This document shows positions 46,331 through 55,647 of a stretch of 64,000 bases of DNA, piece after piece (positions within the stretch are counted from its first letter, which is position 1; every line of letters starts with the position of its first letter). The stretch lies in NCBI RefSeq assembly GCF_900112255.1, contig NZ_FOLE01000010.1, positions 114,548 to 178,547 on the forward strand. The letters are read 5' to 3'. A program made the translations under genes and the position numbers. Below the pieces are notes generated by a model, which was not told the DNA's origin, made no database searches, and saw nothing but the letters and a program-made list of their open reading frames with translations. This stretch comes from Flexibacter flexilis DSM 6793 (GTDB taxonomy: Bacteria; Bacteroidota; Bacteroidia; Cytophagales; Flexibacteraceae).

Positions 46331-48469
46331 TTAGTTCTCGTCAGGAAGGAAAGAGTAGTTTTTGCCGTAGTCGAGCATTTGCTCCACAAAATTGTTAGGG
46401 TATTCTACTTTCACATCTACGATTTTTTCGCCTTGTTTTACCGCTACTAATTTTGGCTGAATAAAACCGCTGTACGGAACACTGTTAAGCTTGGCATAAC
46501 GTTCTCTTATTTCTTTATGAAGTTTTTCATCTACTTTCACGCCATAAGTCTCCACCAGTTTTTTGCCTGCTTCGTAGTCCCCTTCAGAGGTAATACGTTG
46601 TATTTCAGCTAGTAATTTGCCGAAAATTTTTCGCAAGGCATTGTAATCTTTCACAACAAAGAATGTTTTTCCGTCTTTTTGTTCGCGCGTAATCACTTCC
46701 CCACGACCTTGTTCGAAAGCCCAAGAGGCCACTAATTGGCGGTTACGCATGTGTGCTTCTTCAAGTTGTTCGCCGACATCTAAGCGGTTGAGTTGAAGCA
46801 TCATGCCGTTGCGGATATAGCCATCATATTCTGTTTGGCCTACTTCCACAGATGGCATCACGCCAAGTTTTACGAGGTGCTCGTCCATTAAATAATACAA
46901 AGCTACAAGGTCTGCACGCGCTTCTTCCAGCGTAGAAGCATAGCTTTTGAGTGTTTCTTTGGGAGTGCCTACGCCTTTATTGATTTGGCCAGAAGCATGC
47001 CCGATTACTTCGTGCATGTCTGTATGTAGATAACCTGCTAACACGCCAAATTTTTTGGCACGGTCAATTTCTTCTTGAGAGAAAGCAAATTCGTCTAAGG
47101 TTTTGCCAGAAGACTTCACGTGGTCGTAAGCGGCCACGATATTACCCAACGAAACAGACTTAGAGCCGTGTTTCTGGCGAATCCAATTGGCATTTGGTAG
47201 GTTAATGCCGATTGGCGTAGCTGGTGCGCCATCGCCAGACTCGGTTACGACCGTAATCACTTTGGCCGAAATACCTGTTACTTTTTCTTTTTTGTGTTCT
47301 TTTTGGATAGGGGAATTGTCCTCAAACCATTGTGCGTCAGCTCCGATGGCTGCAATGCGTTTAGTAGCATCTAAGTCTTTGATAGAGAGTACCGATTCGT
47401 AAGTAGCCTTATAGCCCAGTGCATCGCCGTACACCTCAATGAAGCCGTTTACAAAGTCTATACGAGAGTCAGTGTCTTTTACCCAAGCAATGTTATAATC
47501 GTCCCAAGCCTTCAAATCACCTGTTTTGTAGAATTTGACTAAAAGCGTAAGAGCTTGTTTTTGTGCTGCGTTTTCGGCCAAAGGAATGGCTTTTTCTATC
47601 CAAAATACCATTTTTTCGATGGCTTTAGAATACATTCCGCCTACTTTCCATACTTTTTCCGTTACTTTTCCATCTTTGCCCATCACCATTTTAGAGTTGA
47701 GGCCATAAGAAACGGGTTCGCTTGGATTTTTGTCTTCGGAGGCTAATTTTTTATAGTAGGCTTCTACCTGTTCTTGCTTGAGGCCTTCATAAAAATTGTT
47801 GGCTGAGCTTGCGATTAAATCCGCGCCGTTTTCTTGATTTACGCGTTTGGCATCTACTTTCTCTTCAAAAATAATAGGCGTTAGTTCTTCTACTAATTGT
47901 TCTACTGATTGGCCTTTGCGTGTCGGCAATTTGGCTTTGGCAGAAGTTTTTACCAGCACTTCAGCAAAGTAATCAGGCTTAAACTCAGGCATGATTTTTT
48001 TTGTAGAATAGTGGTGGTGAATCCCGTTCGAGAACCAAACACGTTTGGCGTAGGTCATAAACAACTGGAAGTTTTTCTCTTTGCGGTCGCCTGGATAATG
48101 CGCTACCACAGCTTCCAACATGCGGCGAATGCGCAAATTATGTTTGTAGTTTTGGTCGTACACCATGTCGCGGCCAGAAAGGGCGGCTTGCGATAAGTAA
48201 TAAGCCATCTCTTTTTGCTTTGGTGTAAGTGTCTCAAAACCTGGCACTTGGTAGCGTAGTACTTGTAAGTCTGCAAACTGATCGGCTACATATTCAAATT
48301 CTCCTTCTTTTACTTGGGTGGAAGCGGTTTTTTTCGCTTCGGCGGCTGGGTCTGGAGCTGCTGTTGTTACACTAAGTCCTTTGATGCGTGTCGGCTTTTG
48401 TACCTGAGCTACGCCTGATAGAGCTAAACTGCTCAATATCAGCGAAAAGGCTAAATTGTTTTTTTTCAT
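46331..48469 (-). CDS. dipeptidyl peptidase III (M49 family)
   Basis: A 712-residue zinc exopeptidase that removes dipeptides from peptide N-termini. The signal peptide (ends in SGVAQ) puts it in the periplasm. The zinc motif is HEVIGH (His486, the M49 HExxxH form) and the third ligand region is LEEARADLVALYYL. The size and the C-terminal domain fit the Bacteroidota DPP III. It is transcribed alone, with a terminator downstream. Confidence 0.92.
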   Translation of the reverse strand: MKKNNLAFSLILSSLALSGVAQVQKPTRIKGLSVTTAAPDPAAEAKKTASTQVKEGEFEYVADQFADLQVLRYQVPGFETLTPKQKEMAYYLSQAALSGRDMVYDQNYKHNLRIRRMLEAVVAHYPGDRKEKNFQLFMTYAKRVWFSNGIHHHYSTKKIMPEFKPDYFAEVLVKTSAKAKLPTRKGQSVEQLVEELTPIIFEEKVDAKRVNQENGADLIASSANNFYEGLKQEQVEAYYKKLASEDKNPSEPVSYGLNSKMVMGKDGKVTEKVWKVGGMYSKAIEKMVFWIEKAIPLAENAAQKQALTLLVKFYKTGDLKAWDDYNIAWVKDTDSRIDFVNGFIEVYGDALGYKATYESVLSIKDLDATKRIAAIGADAQWFEDNSPIQKEHKKEKVTGISAKVITVVTESGDGAPATPIGINLPNANWIRQKHGSKSVSLGNIVAAYDHVKSSGKTLDEFAFSQEEIDRAKKFGVLAGYLHTDMHEVIGHASGQINKGVGTPKETLKSYASTLEEARADLVALYYLMDEHLVKLGVMPSVEVGQTEYDGYIRNGMMLQLNRLDVGEQLEEAHMRNRQLVASWAFEQGRGEVITREQKDGKTFFVVKDYNALRKIFGKLLAEIQRITSEGDYEAGKKLVETYGVKVDEKLHKEIRERYAKLNSVPYSGFIQPKLVAVKQGEKIVDVKVEYPNNFVEQMLDYGKNYSFLPDEN

Positions 48470-48694
48470 AAGTTAAATACTTTGTAATATGAAAGATGTT
48501 GGCTACAAATTAAAGACATTTCGCTAAACTCACCAAAAGCAATTTTTGAACAGTGTTTTGTTACTCAAAAAAATATGATTACCTTACATTTGTAAGAATG
48601 TTATTGTTGTTTTTAGACAATTTTAAAAATATATGATTTGTATAGTCATATTTAAAGGCTTTTGATGTTTGTTTAATCCTAAAATTGTGGAAAA

Positions 48695-50344
48695 ATGAAT
48701 AATGTAAGGTTTGTTATTAAAAGTAGTATATTGGTAACGCTTTGGTTAGTTATATTTTGCTGCCCAGTGTATGCAAACATTGCTATTGCTTTGCCTGACT
48801 CTTTACAACAAAGCCTTAACAATGCGCCTAATGATTCCGTGAGAGCACAAAAAATGCTTCAGGCTGCCACATTTTTTCAGGAAGAGGATAATATGCAACT
48901 TTCGCTTGAGTATCTGAATAAAGCATTGGCATTGTCGGCGAACAATTTCGGCAATAAAGCATTTATCAACTACAGAATTGCTTCCGTTTATTTTCAGCAC
49001 GATGATTATTTGAATAGCATCAAAACTTGCCTTATTGCATCAGATTTTTATAAAAAAAATAAAGATGAAATTGGACAAGCAAATTCGTTATTGTTACTTG
49101 GTAATAATTATTTTTCGTTGTCTAAAAATAAGGAAAGTGAAGCGTATTATAAACAGGCAATGGATTTGTACAGAAAATATAATAAGCAAGATTATCTGGC
49201 TATGTGCGCCAACAATATTGCCAATTTGTTTTTTGTGCAAGGAAAATATAAAGAGGCAAAAGAAAATTATGAAAAAGCCTTAGCCATTCATCAGGTATTG
49301 GGAGATAAAGAACAAGTGAATATTTGTGAAAATAATATTGCGATTGTTTATATTTCATTAAAACAATATGAGGCTGCTGAAAAATTAGGACTTAAAGTCT
49401 TAAAAGACGCAGAAGTGATTCAGTTTGATTACAGCAAGACGCTCATTTATAATACGTTGTCGGAGGCTTGCTTAGGTCAGAAAAAATATAAACAAGCAAC
49501 GGAATATGGCTTGAAATCGCGCCAGATAGCTCAAAAAATACAATCTACTTTGCGAGAAAAAGAAGCTTTAGAAACGCTTAAAAAGATAGCAATAGAACAA
49601 AATAATTATAAAAAAGCATTTGAATATTTGGAAGAAATTGATATTCTCAAAGATTCTATTAGCAATGAAGAAATAACTGTAAAAATAAAACAAATAGAGG
49701 CTGAACAGTCTATTAAATTACAAAAAACAGAAATAGAATCCTTGCAAAAGGATAAAAAAATACAACAAGAAATATTAGATAACGAACAATTATATAAATA
49801 TTTATTGTTTATATTTTTGTTTTTTATTATGCTTATTTTGCTTATGACAATTGTTGGTTTGCGTAGAATGATGATCTATAACAAACGACATAAAGAACAA
49901 AAAGAAGAGGCAAATTTACGCAATAAAGAACTGGAACAAAATAAAGAAGAAATAATAGCACAATCCGAGTTTTTGCGAAAACTTAATGATGAGTTTTATC
50001 AATTAAATTTGGAGTTGCTTGGAGCCATGCGCGAGATTGAACAAAAAAATGAAGAACTCAATACCGTTAATGAAAATTTGGACGGTCTCGTAAAGCAACG
50101 AACCCAAGAAATTGCTGCCAAAAATAAACGTATTTTGGAGTTTGTGTTTATGTGTGCACATCAGTTTCGTGCACCCGTGGCGCGTATTTTGGGGCTTGGC
50201 AACTTGCTGGATTTTAGTAGCTTACCAGAAAATGAAACTGATTTGCTCGTTCGCCTGAAAGCTGCTGCTCAAGAGCTTGACGAGGTGGTACGCCAAATGC
50301 AACAAACCTTGGAAGGCGAACTGGAGAATGAAACCACAAAATAA
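48695..50344 (+). CDS. TPR signalling protein with HisKA dimerisation domain but no ATPase domain
   Basis: A 549-residue protein: signal peptide (to about 27), about six TPR units in the periplasm (to about 340), a membrane helix (about 370-392), a coiled coil, and a C-terminal HisKA-like helix pair with FMCAHQFRAPVARILGLGNLL. The HisKA helices are followed only by ENETDLLVRLKAAAQ and a stop; no HATPase N, G1 or G2 box exists. The phosphorylatable His is present, so it may be a phosphotransfer or decoy protein. Normal kinases of this type have about 150 more residues. A terminator follows at once, so this is probably the natural end. Confidence 0.8.
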   Translation: MNNVRFVIKSSILVTLWLVIFCCPVYANIAIALPDSLQQSLNNAPNDSVRAQKMLQAATFFQEEDNMQLSLEYLNKALALSANNFGNKAFINYRIASVYFQHDDYLNSIKTCLIASDFYKKNKDEIGQANSLLLLGNNYFSLSKNKESEAYYKQAMDLYRKYNKQDYLAMCANNIANLFFVQGKYKEAKENYEKALAIHQVLGDKEQVNICENNIAIVYISLKQYEAAEKLGLKVLKDAEVIQFDYSKTLIYNTLSEACLGQKKYKQATEYGLKSRQIAQKIQSTLREKEALETLKKIAIEQNNYKKAFEYLEEIDILKDSISNEEITVKIKQIEAEQSIKLQKTEIESLQKDKKIQQEILDNEQLYKYLLFIFLFFIMLILLMTIVGLRRMMIYNKRHKEQKEEANLRNKELEQNKEEIIAQSEFLRKLNDEFYQLNLELLGAMREIEQKNEELNTVNENLDGLVKQRTQEIAAKNKRILEFVFMCAHQFRAPVARILGLGNLLDFSSLPENETDLLVRLKAAAQELDEVVRQMQQTLEGELENETTK

Positions 50345-50370
50345 AAAAGCCACAAAATTTGTGGCTTTTT
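50344..50370. terminator. bidirectional terminator
   Basis: AAAAAGCCACAAA / TTTGTGGCTTTTT between the convergent TPR gene and deoC. Confidence 0.85.
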
Positions 50371-50391
50371 CGTTTGCTAAATGCAAGGCGA

Positions 50392-51072
50392 TTAGTACGC
50401 AGATTGGCTGCTTTCTTGCAAGCCCATAACAATGGATACGCCCGACGAAGTCCCGATGCGGTCGGCACCCGCTTCTATCATGGCTAAGGCTTGTTCGGCA
50501 GTTTTTACGCCCCCCGAAGCCTTCACGCCTGCGTGCGTACCGACGGTTTGGCGCATGAGTCTGATGTGTTCGACGGTAGCACCTGCGGGAGCAAAACCCG
50601 TAGAAGTTTTGACGAAATCCGCGCCGCTATCCACGCTCCAACGGCAAGCCGTCACGATTTCCTCATTGGTCAGGTAGGCCGTTTCAAGAATTACTTTAAG
50701 CATCGCGCCCGCTTCATGGCTAAGTTTGGCCAATTGTGCTATTTCGGGTTTTATCCAAGTAGCAACGCCTGTTTTGAACGCCGAAACATTGAGTACCATG
50801 TCCAGTTCTGTTGCGCCGTCGTGTAAGGCCAGTTCGGCTTCTTTGAGTTTTACTTCCGTGCGATTGTAGCCCAACGGGAAGCCAATTACCGTAACTAATT
50901 GAATATTAGATTTTTCGCCCAAATCGCGGCGTACTTTCTTTACCCAATACGGCGGAATACAAACACCCGCAAATTGGTGCGTAATCGCCTCTTGTACAAG
51001 CTGTTCGCAATCGCGGTCGGTAAGTGTCGGATTGAGTTTGGTGTGTTCTATGTAGGTATTTATAGGATTCAT
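50392..51072 (-). CDS. deoC: deoxyribose-phosphate aldolase
   Basis: A 226-residue class I aldolase that splits 2-deoxyribose 5-phosphate to acetaldehyde and glyceraldehyde 3-phosphate. The Schiff-base lysine is in DFVKTSTGFAPAGAT, the second conserved Lys in HAGVKASGGVKT, and the proton-relay Asp in ELDMVLNVSAFK. ATG 51072 gives the family start MNPINTYIEHTKL; the 50-residue upstream extension to 51222 is not part of the family. Confidence 0.95.
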   Translation of the reverse strand: MNPINTYIEHTKLNPTLTDRDCEQLVQEAITHQFAGVCIPPYWVKKVRRDLGEKSNIQLVTVIGFPLGYNRTEVKLKEAELALHDGATELDMVLNVSAFKTGVATWIKPEIAQLAKLSHEAGAMLKVILETAYLTNEEIVTACRWSVDSGADFVKTSTGFAPAGATVEHIRLMRQTVGTHAGVKASGGVKTAEQALAMIEAGADRIGTSSGVSIVMGLQESSQSAY

Positions 51073-51229
51073 AACGAAAATAATTAAGCGCACAAAGGTA
51101 AAAAAATGACGTAAAAGACCGCCATTTGCACCCAAATTATATTGCTGGTAAAAATACCAAAATGCCTTATTTCTCCGTTTAACATTACAACTTAGGTTGG
51201 TTTGGGCTTCATTTTCTGACAAATTACCC

Positions 51230-51237
51230 TACATTTG
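51230..51237 (+). promoter_or_regulatory. possible -7 box of the TonB receptor gene
   Basis: TACATTTG fits TAnnTTTG, 42 bp before the ATG; the nearest TTG upstream is spaced too far (about 25 nt), so the -33 part is unclear. Confidence 0.35.
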
Positions 51238-51278
51238 TGTTTTTTGAATAAGTTTAGTTTACCTGATTATATTTTTAG

Positions 51279-53771
51279 ATGATTCGCTCTTTCGCGCTCC
51301 TTGTCGGAGTACTTCTTTTTACAGTCAATTTCTGTGTGGCGCAGCAGCCAACGGCCACGCTTAAAGGCACGATTACCCAACCCGACGGACAGGCTATCCC
51401 GTTTGCTTCGGTGGGTATCAAAAACGCCAAAATTGGGGCAAATACCGCCGAAAACGGTACCTTTGAACTCAGTGTTCCAGCAGGCCAAAACCTTGTGTTG
51501 TTGGTGTCGCGGGTGGGTTTTAAGCCTTATAGCCAAACGGTTTTTTTGAAAAATGGAGAAGTTAAAGAACTTAAAATCAGCCTGAAAGATAGTAGCTTGA
51601 TGGCTACGGTGGATGTACAGACCAAGCACTACACCGAAAAGCGCGAACAAGTCAGCCTGACCACTTTAGACCCACGCCACAGTAAAGTATTGCCTTCGCC
51701 GTTTGGGGAATTTAATCGCCTATTGGCTACGCTGCCAGGGGTGGTGAGCAACAACGAACTTTCTTCGCAATATTCGGTACGTGGCGGCAATTTTGATGAA
51801 AACTTGGTGTATGTCAATGACATAGAAATTTATAGGCCGTTTTTGGTGCGTTCGGGACAGCAAGAAGGTTTGAGTTTTGTAAATCCCGATTTGGTGAAAA
51901 ATGTAGAGTTTTCGTCGGGCGGCTGGCAGCCTCGTTTCGGAGACAAATTGTCTTCGGTGCTCAATATTGATTATAAAGAACCTGTGCGCACGGCGGGCAG
52001 TGCTACTTTGGGACTATTGGCGCAATCGGCACACATGGAAACCAGCCTTGCGGGTGGTCGCGTGTCGGTGGTGGCTGGGGTACGCCGCAAAACGGCTCAA
52101 TATCTTTTCTCTAGCACAGAAGTAACCAAAGGTTTGGAAACGAAGGGCGAGTATTTTCCAAAATTCATGGATTTTCAGGCCTATGTGAACACGGATTTGC
52201 GGAATCGCAACCGCGAAAATCGTCGATTGGATAGTTTGAAAGGTCGCAAAACGACGCTTGGCGTACTCATGTCGTATGCGCATAATCGTTATTTGGTGCG
52301 TCCTACGGAACGTAAAACGACGTTTGGTTCGTTGCAAGGCGGCGTGATGCGCTTGTATGTAGATTTTGACGGGCAAGAAATTATGGAATATGCTACGCTT
52401 CAGTCTGGCCTAAAACTTTCGCATCGCCATAACCGCAAATCCCAAATGGATTTTATCTTGTCGGGTGTCTGGACGCGCGAACGCGAACGCTTCGACGTGG
52501 AAGGCGTTTATAATATTTGTGATGTGGAAACCGACCCCAGTAAATCCAATTTCAATGAATGCGTGTTTGAACGTGGTGCAGGTAGTTATTACAACTATGG
52601 CCGCAATGACCTTGATGCCACGATTTATAATTTCTTGAACAGGAATTACTACGACCCCGATTCCATGAATCATTTTGAGTATGGCGTAGGCGCATCGCTC
52701 GAATCTATCAAAGATAAATTGTATGAGTATAATTTTATTGATTCGGCTGATTATGTGGATATTACAGAGTTTTTAAAAACAAAAAATAACCTGAATACTT
52801 ATCGCCTCAGTGCTTATGCTCAACATACCATTCGCGGAGAACGTAGTGTATTTACCTATGGTGTGCGTGCTAATTTCTGGAGCTATAACAAACAATGGTT
52901 GGTAAGTCCACGTGTGCAATATTCGTACCGTCCGCGCTGGCCTAAGCGCGATGCCATCGTTAAAGCGGCGGTAGGTGTGTATCAACAAGCTCCATTTTAC
53001 AGAGAAATGCGCGACCAAAACGGCGTGTTGAACCCTAATATTAAGGCGCAAACTTCGTATCATGTCATTGGCGGACTGGACTTTAAGTTTATGATGTGGG
53101 AACGTGAGTTTAAATTTACGTCCGAAGTTTATTTCAAATACATTACCAATCTTATTCCTTACGACGTGGACAATGTGCGGATTCGCTATTACGCCCGCAA
53201 TATGGGCGTGGCTTATGCTACGGGTGCAGATTTTCGGGTAGGCGGCGAGTTTGTGAAAGGGGCGGAGTCGTGGTTTAGCTTAGGTATTATGAGTACGCGC
53301 GAAAATATAGATGGCGATTCTACGCACGGATACGATGCGAATGGCAATTTGGTGAAAACTGGCGAACGTGGATTTATTCGCCGACCAACCGACCAACGCG
53401 TTACGCTGGGCGCATTTTTCCAAGACCATTTGCCCAACAATCCGTCGGCGAAGGTATATCTAAATTTGGTGGTCGGGACGGGTTTGCCGTTTGGTGTGCC
53501 TAACAACATAGACCAACGTGCAGTATTTTCTTCGCCGCCATACCGCCGCGTGGATATTGGTTTCTCGAAAGTGATTGCCGTGCGCGACAAGTCCGCGAAA
53601 ATGGGGAAATATTTTGATACCGTATCGTTGGGGTTGGAAATCCTCAACCTGTTGGGCGCACAAAATACCATTTCGTATATGTGGGTGAAAGATTATTATA
53701 ACACTCAATACGCTATTCCCAATACGCTGTCGGCGCGGTTTGTCAATGCGCGTGTGTTGATGCGTTTCTAA
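51279..53771 (+). CDS. TonB-dependent outer membrane receptor
   Basis: An 830-residue receptor with signal peptide (ends in NFCVAQQ), a CarboxypepD_reg-like domain (about 25-115, with TQPDGQAIPFASVGI), a plug domain (about 120-230, with SVRGGNFDENLVYVNDIEIY) and a 22-strand-type barrel ending in NARVLMRF. No SusD-like partner follows, so it is not a starch-utilisation (SusC/D) pair; substrate unknown. A strong terminator closes the unit. Confidence 0.92.
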   Translation: MIRSFALLVGVLLFTVNFCVAQQPTATLKGTITQPDGQAIPFASVGIKNAKIGANTAENGTFELSVPAGQNLVLLVSRVGFKPYSQTVFLKNGEVKELKISLKDSSLMATVDVQTKHYTEKREQVSLTTLDPRHSKVLPSPFGEFNRLLATLPGVVSNNELSSQYSVRGGNFDENLVYVNDIEIYRPFLVRSGQQEGLSFVNPDLVKNVEFSSGGWQPRFGDKLSSVLNIDYKEPVRTAGSATLGLLAQSAHMETSLAGGRVSVVAGVRRKTAQYLFSSTEVTKGLETKGEYFPKFMDFQAYVNTDLRNRNRENRRLDSLKGRKTTLGVLMSYAHNRYLVRPTERKTTFGSLQGGVMRLYVDFDGQEIMEYATLQSGLKLSHRHNRKSQMDFILSGVWTRERERFDVEGVYNICDVETDPSKSNFNECVFERGAGSYYNYGRNDLDATIYNFLNRNYYDPDSMNHFEYGVGASLESIKDKLYEYNFIDSADYVDITEFLKTKNNLNTYRLSAYAQHTIRGERSVFTYGVRANFWSYNKQWLVSPRVQYSYRPRWPKRDAIVKAAVGVYQQAPFYREMRDQNGVLNPNIKAQTSYHVIGGLDFKFMMWEREFKFTSEVYFKYITNLIPYDVDNVRIRYYARNMGVAYATGADFRVGGEFVKGAESWFSLGIMSTRENIDGDSTHGYDANGNLVKTGERGFIRRPTDQRVTLGAFFQDHLPNNPSAKVYLNLVVGTGLPFGVPNNIDQRAVFSSPPYRRVDIGFSKVIAVRDKSAKMGKYFDTVSLGLEILNLLGAQNTISYMWVKDYYNTQYAIPNTLSARFVNARVLMRF

Positions 53772-53790
53772 GGATATTTTAGTAAAAACA

Positions 53791-53835
53791 AAAAGCGGCC
53801 AAATGCTCATAAGAAGTATTTGGCCGCTTTTTTGT
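53791..53835. terminator. bidirectional terminator after the TonB receptor
   Basis: AAAAGCGGCCAAAT pairs perfectly with ATTTGGCCGCTTTT, with six T on the outside. Confidence 0.85.
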
Positions 53836-53856
53836 TTTAAAAAAGGTGGTAAATGT

Positions 53857-54957
53857 TTATTTCATAATGGAAATAATAAAACTTGGAGGGTAAACACCGC
53901 CTTGTAAGTTATATGCTTGAGAAGACCATGTGCCTGTAACAGAATTAAATATGTATAATTTATTTTCCTCCATGTTTCTAAAGTTAAAAACGCCTCCGCT
54001 TGTGCTTAATGATATATACATATTATTGGTGGTATTGTTGTAGGATTGAGATGTCCAAGTACCTGTTTTTGCACTATAAGCGTACATTTTGTACGCATCA
54101 CTATCTTGAAATGCCATATCCCCATTTAAAAATTTTAAATTTGGAGGGTAACTGCCGCCTTGTAAGGTATATGCTTGAGAAGACCATGTATTCGTATTGA
54201 TATTAAACACATTAAACGTATTGTTATAGTAATTTTGAAACCAAAAATTATCAGTAACAGTATCTATGCTTAAATTTGAAAGAGGATAACCTTGAGGAAC
54301 TGCGTATGATTGGCTATGCCACGTTCCTGCCTTTCCATTGAAAATATAATATATATTGTTTTGAAAATCATCAAAATAAAAATGCCCATTATGATGTTGA
54401 ATAGACTGAGAGGCAACCTGTGGACTGTAGGATTGAGATGCCCAAGTGCCCGTTTTGGCACTATACGCAAACAATGTGTGATTGTCTGAATCTTGGTATC
54501 CAAAGTTTGTTTTGGGTTCGGTGCGTATCTGTTCGGCAATGCTGACGTTAGAAGCAATAGAACCCGCCGCCAGCGCATACGGCACACTCATTAGTTGGTT
54601 TGTACCAACGGAAGTGTAATTGCTGCCGCCGTTGGGGTCTAATTCTACCTTCAAAAACTTTGTATTAAGGCTCCAGTTAATAGTTGCAAACGTACCTGAG
54701 AGGGCTGTCCCTTGTCCAATGTTGAGGTTGAAAAGACCTTGCGCATTGGTGGTTTTGGTATGAGTTTCGGTGTAAATGCTTGTGCCTGTAGCCGAATTAT
54801 CCAAAATACTAATTCTTACACTTACGTTGCTGTTTGTTACGGGTGCGCCGCTTGTATTAAATGCAATGGCTTGATAACTAATGCTTTGGGGAACTTGAGC
54901 CGTTGCGGTGAAATGTAGGAGAAGTAGAGCCGCTATGGCTGTAAATAGATTTTTCAT
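53857..54957 (-). CDS. secreted repeat protein (propeller-like), unknown function
   Basis: A 366-residue protein with a signal peptide (ends in TATAQ), a beta-rich domain to about residue 130 (PQSISYQAIAFNTSGAPV, the start of many Bacteroidota surface proteins), then five repeats of about 45 residues with the core TGTW(S/A/H)SQ(S/A)Y, likely blades of a small propeller. No sorting domain is present at the C-terminus. It starts only 2 bp after the next minus-strand gene's stop, so the two form an operon. Confidence 0.75.
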   Translation of the reverse strand: MKNLFTAIAALLLLHFTATAQVPQSISYQAIAFNTSGAPVTNSNVSVRISILDNSATGTSIYTETHTKTTNAQGLFNLNIGQGTALSGTFATINWSLNTKFLKVELDPNGGSNYTSVGTNQLMSVPYALAAGSIASNVSIAEQIRTEPKTNFGYQDSDNHTLFAYSAKTGTWASQSYSPQVASQSIQHHNGHFYFDDFQNNIYYIFNGKAGTWHSQSYAVPQGYPLSNLSIDTVTDNFWFQNYYNNTFNVFNINTNTWSSQAYTLQGGSYPPNLKFLNGDMAFQDSDAYKMYAYSAKTGTWTSQSYNNTTNNMYISLSTSGGVFNFRNMEENKLYIFNSVTGTWSSQAYNLQGGVYPPSFIISIMK

Positions 54958-54959
54958 GG

Positions 54960-55412
54960 TTATTGTTTTACGATTTTGAACGAACTAATTTTTTTGTTGT
55001 CGGTACTGACTGTATATAGACCATTGGCAAGGCCTGAAAGGTCTATGGGTGTGCCCTGATTGGTTTTTTGCATCACAAGGCGGCCTGCATTGTCAAAAAT
55101 AAATACCTCTTTGAACGGGATATTTTCAGGACTTTGGAACACAATAGAACCTGTGGTTGGGTTCGGAAATACGTTCATGCTCGCCGAACTAAGCTGTTCT
55201 TTTGTGCCTACCACCGCAAATTCGATACGTGATAATGCCCCTATAATGCCCGAATTGGCTTCGTTGGGGTTGGTGGGGATAACGAACACTTCGCCAACCG
55301 AGAAAACCATATTGTTACTCGATACAGCACCAGTATTGATAGAGCCAATAACACTTTGCCCAAATGAAACATGGGCGGCAAATAGAAGAACGGGTAGAAT
55401 CGCTTTTTTCAT
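54960..55412 (-). CDS. small T9SS-sorted secreted protein
   Basis: A 150-residue protein with a signal peptide (ends in HVSFGQ), a short N-terminal domain (SVIGSINTGAVSSNNMVFS) and a C-terminal type IX sorting domain starting MNVFPNPTTGSIVF and ending KISSFKIVKQ. The domain dominates the protein, so the cargo is very small. It lies directly upstream of the repeat protein gene, with only 2 bp between. Confidence 0.8.
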   Translation of the reverse strand: MKKAILPVLLFAAHVSFGQSVIGSINTGAVSSNNMVFSVGEVFVIPTNPNEANSGIIGALSRIEFAVVGTKEQLSSASMNVFPNPTTGSIVFQSPENIPFKEVFIFDNAGRLVMQKTNQGTPIDLSGLANGLYTVSTDNKKISSFKIVKQ

Positions 55413-55647
55413 GGGTATGTTAAGATTAGTACATGTTTTTTTGTCGCGGTAAAAATAGAGGAATTGTTTAAAAAAAGTAGCATAAATATTTTATGCTATT
55501 CATGGGCTTGTAGTTATAAATTACTATTTTTTTTGTTAAAAATTGTATAGATATTTGACTAAGAATGATTGTTCTTGGATATGTATAACAAATCAAGGGT
55601 CTTCATCTGTTTTTATTGATAATATTATATTCACTTTATTTAACATT

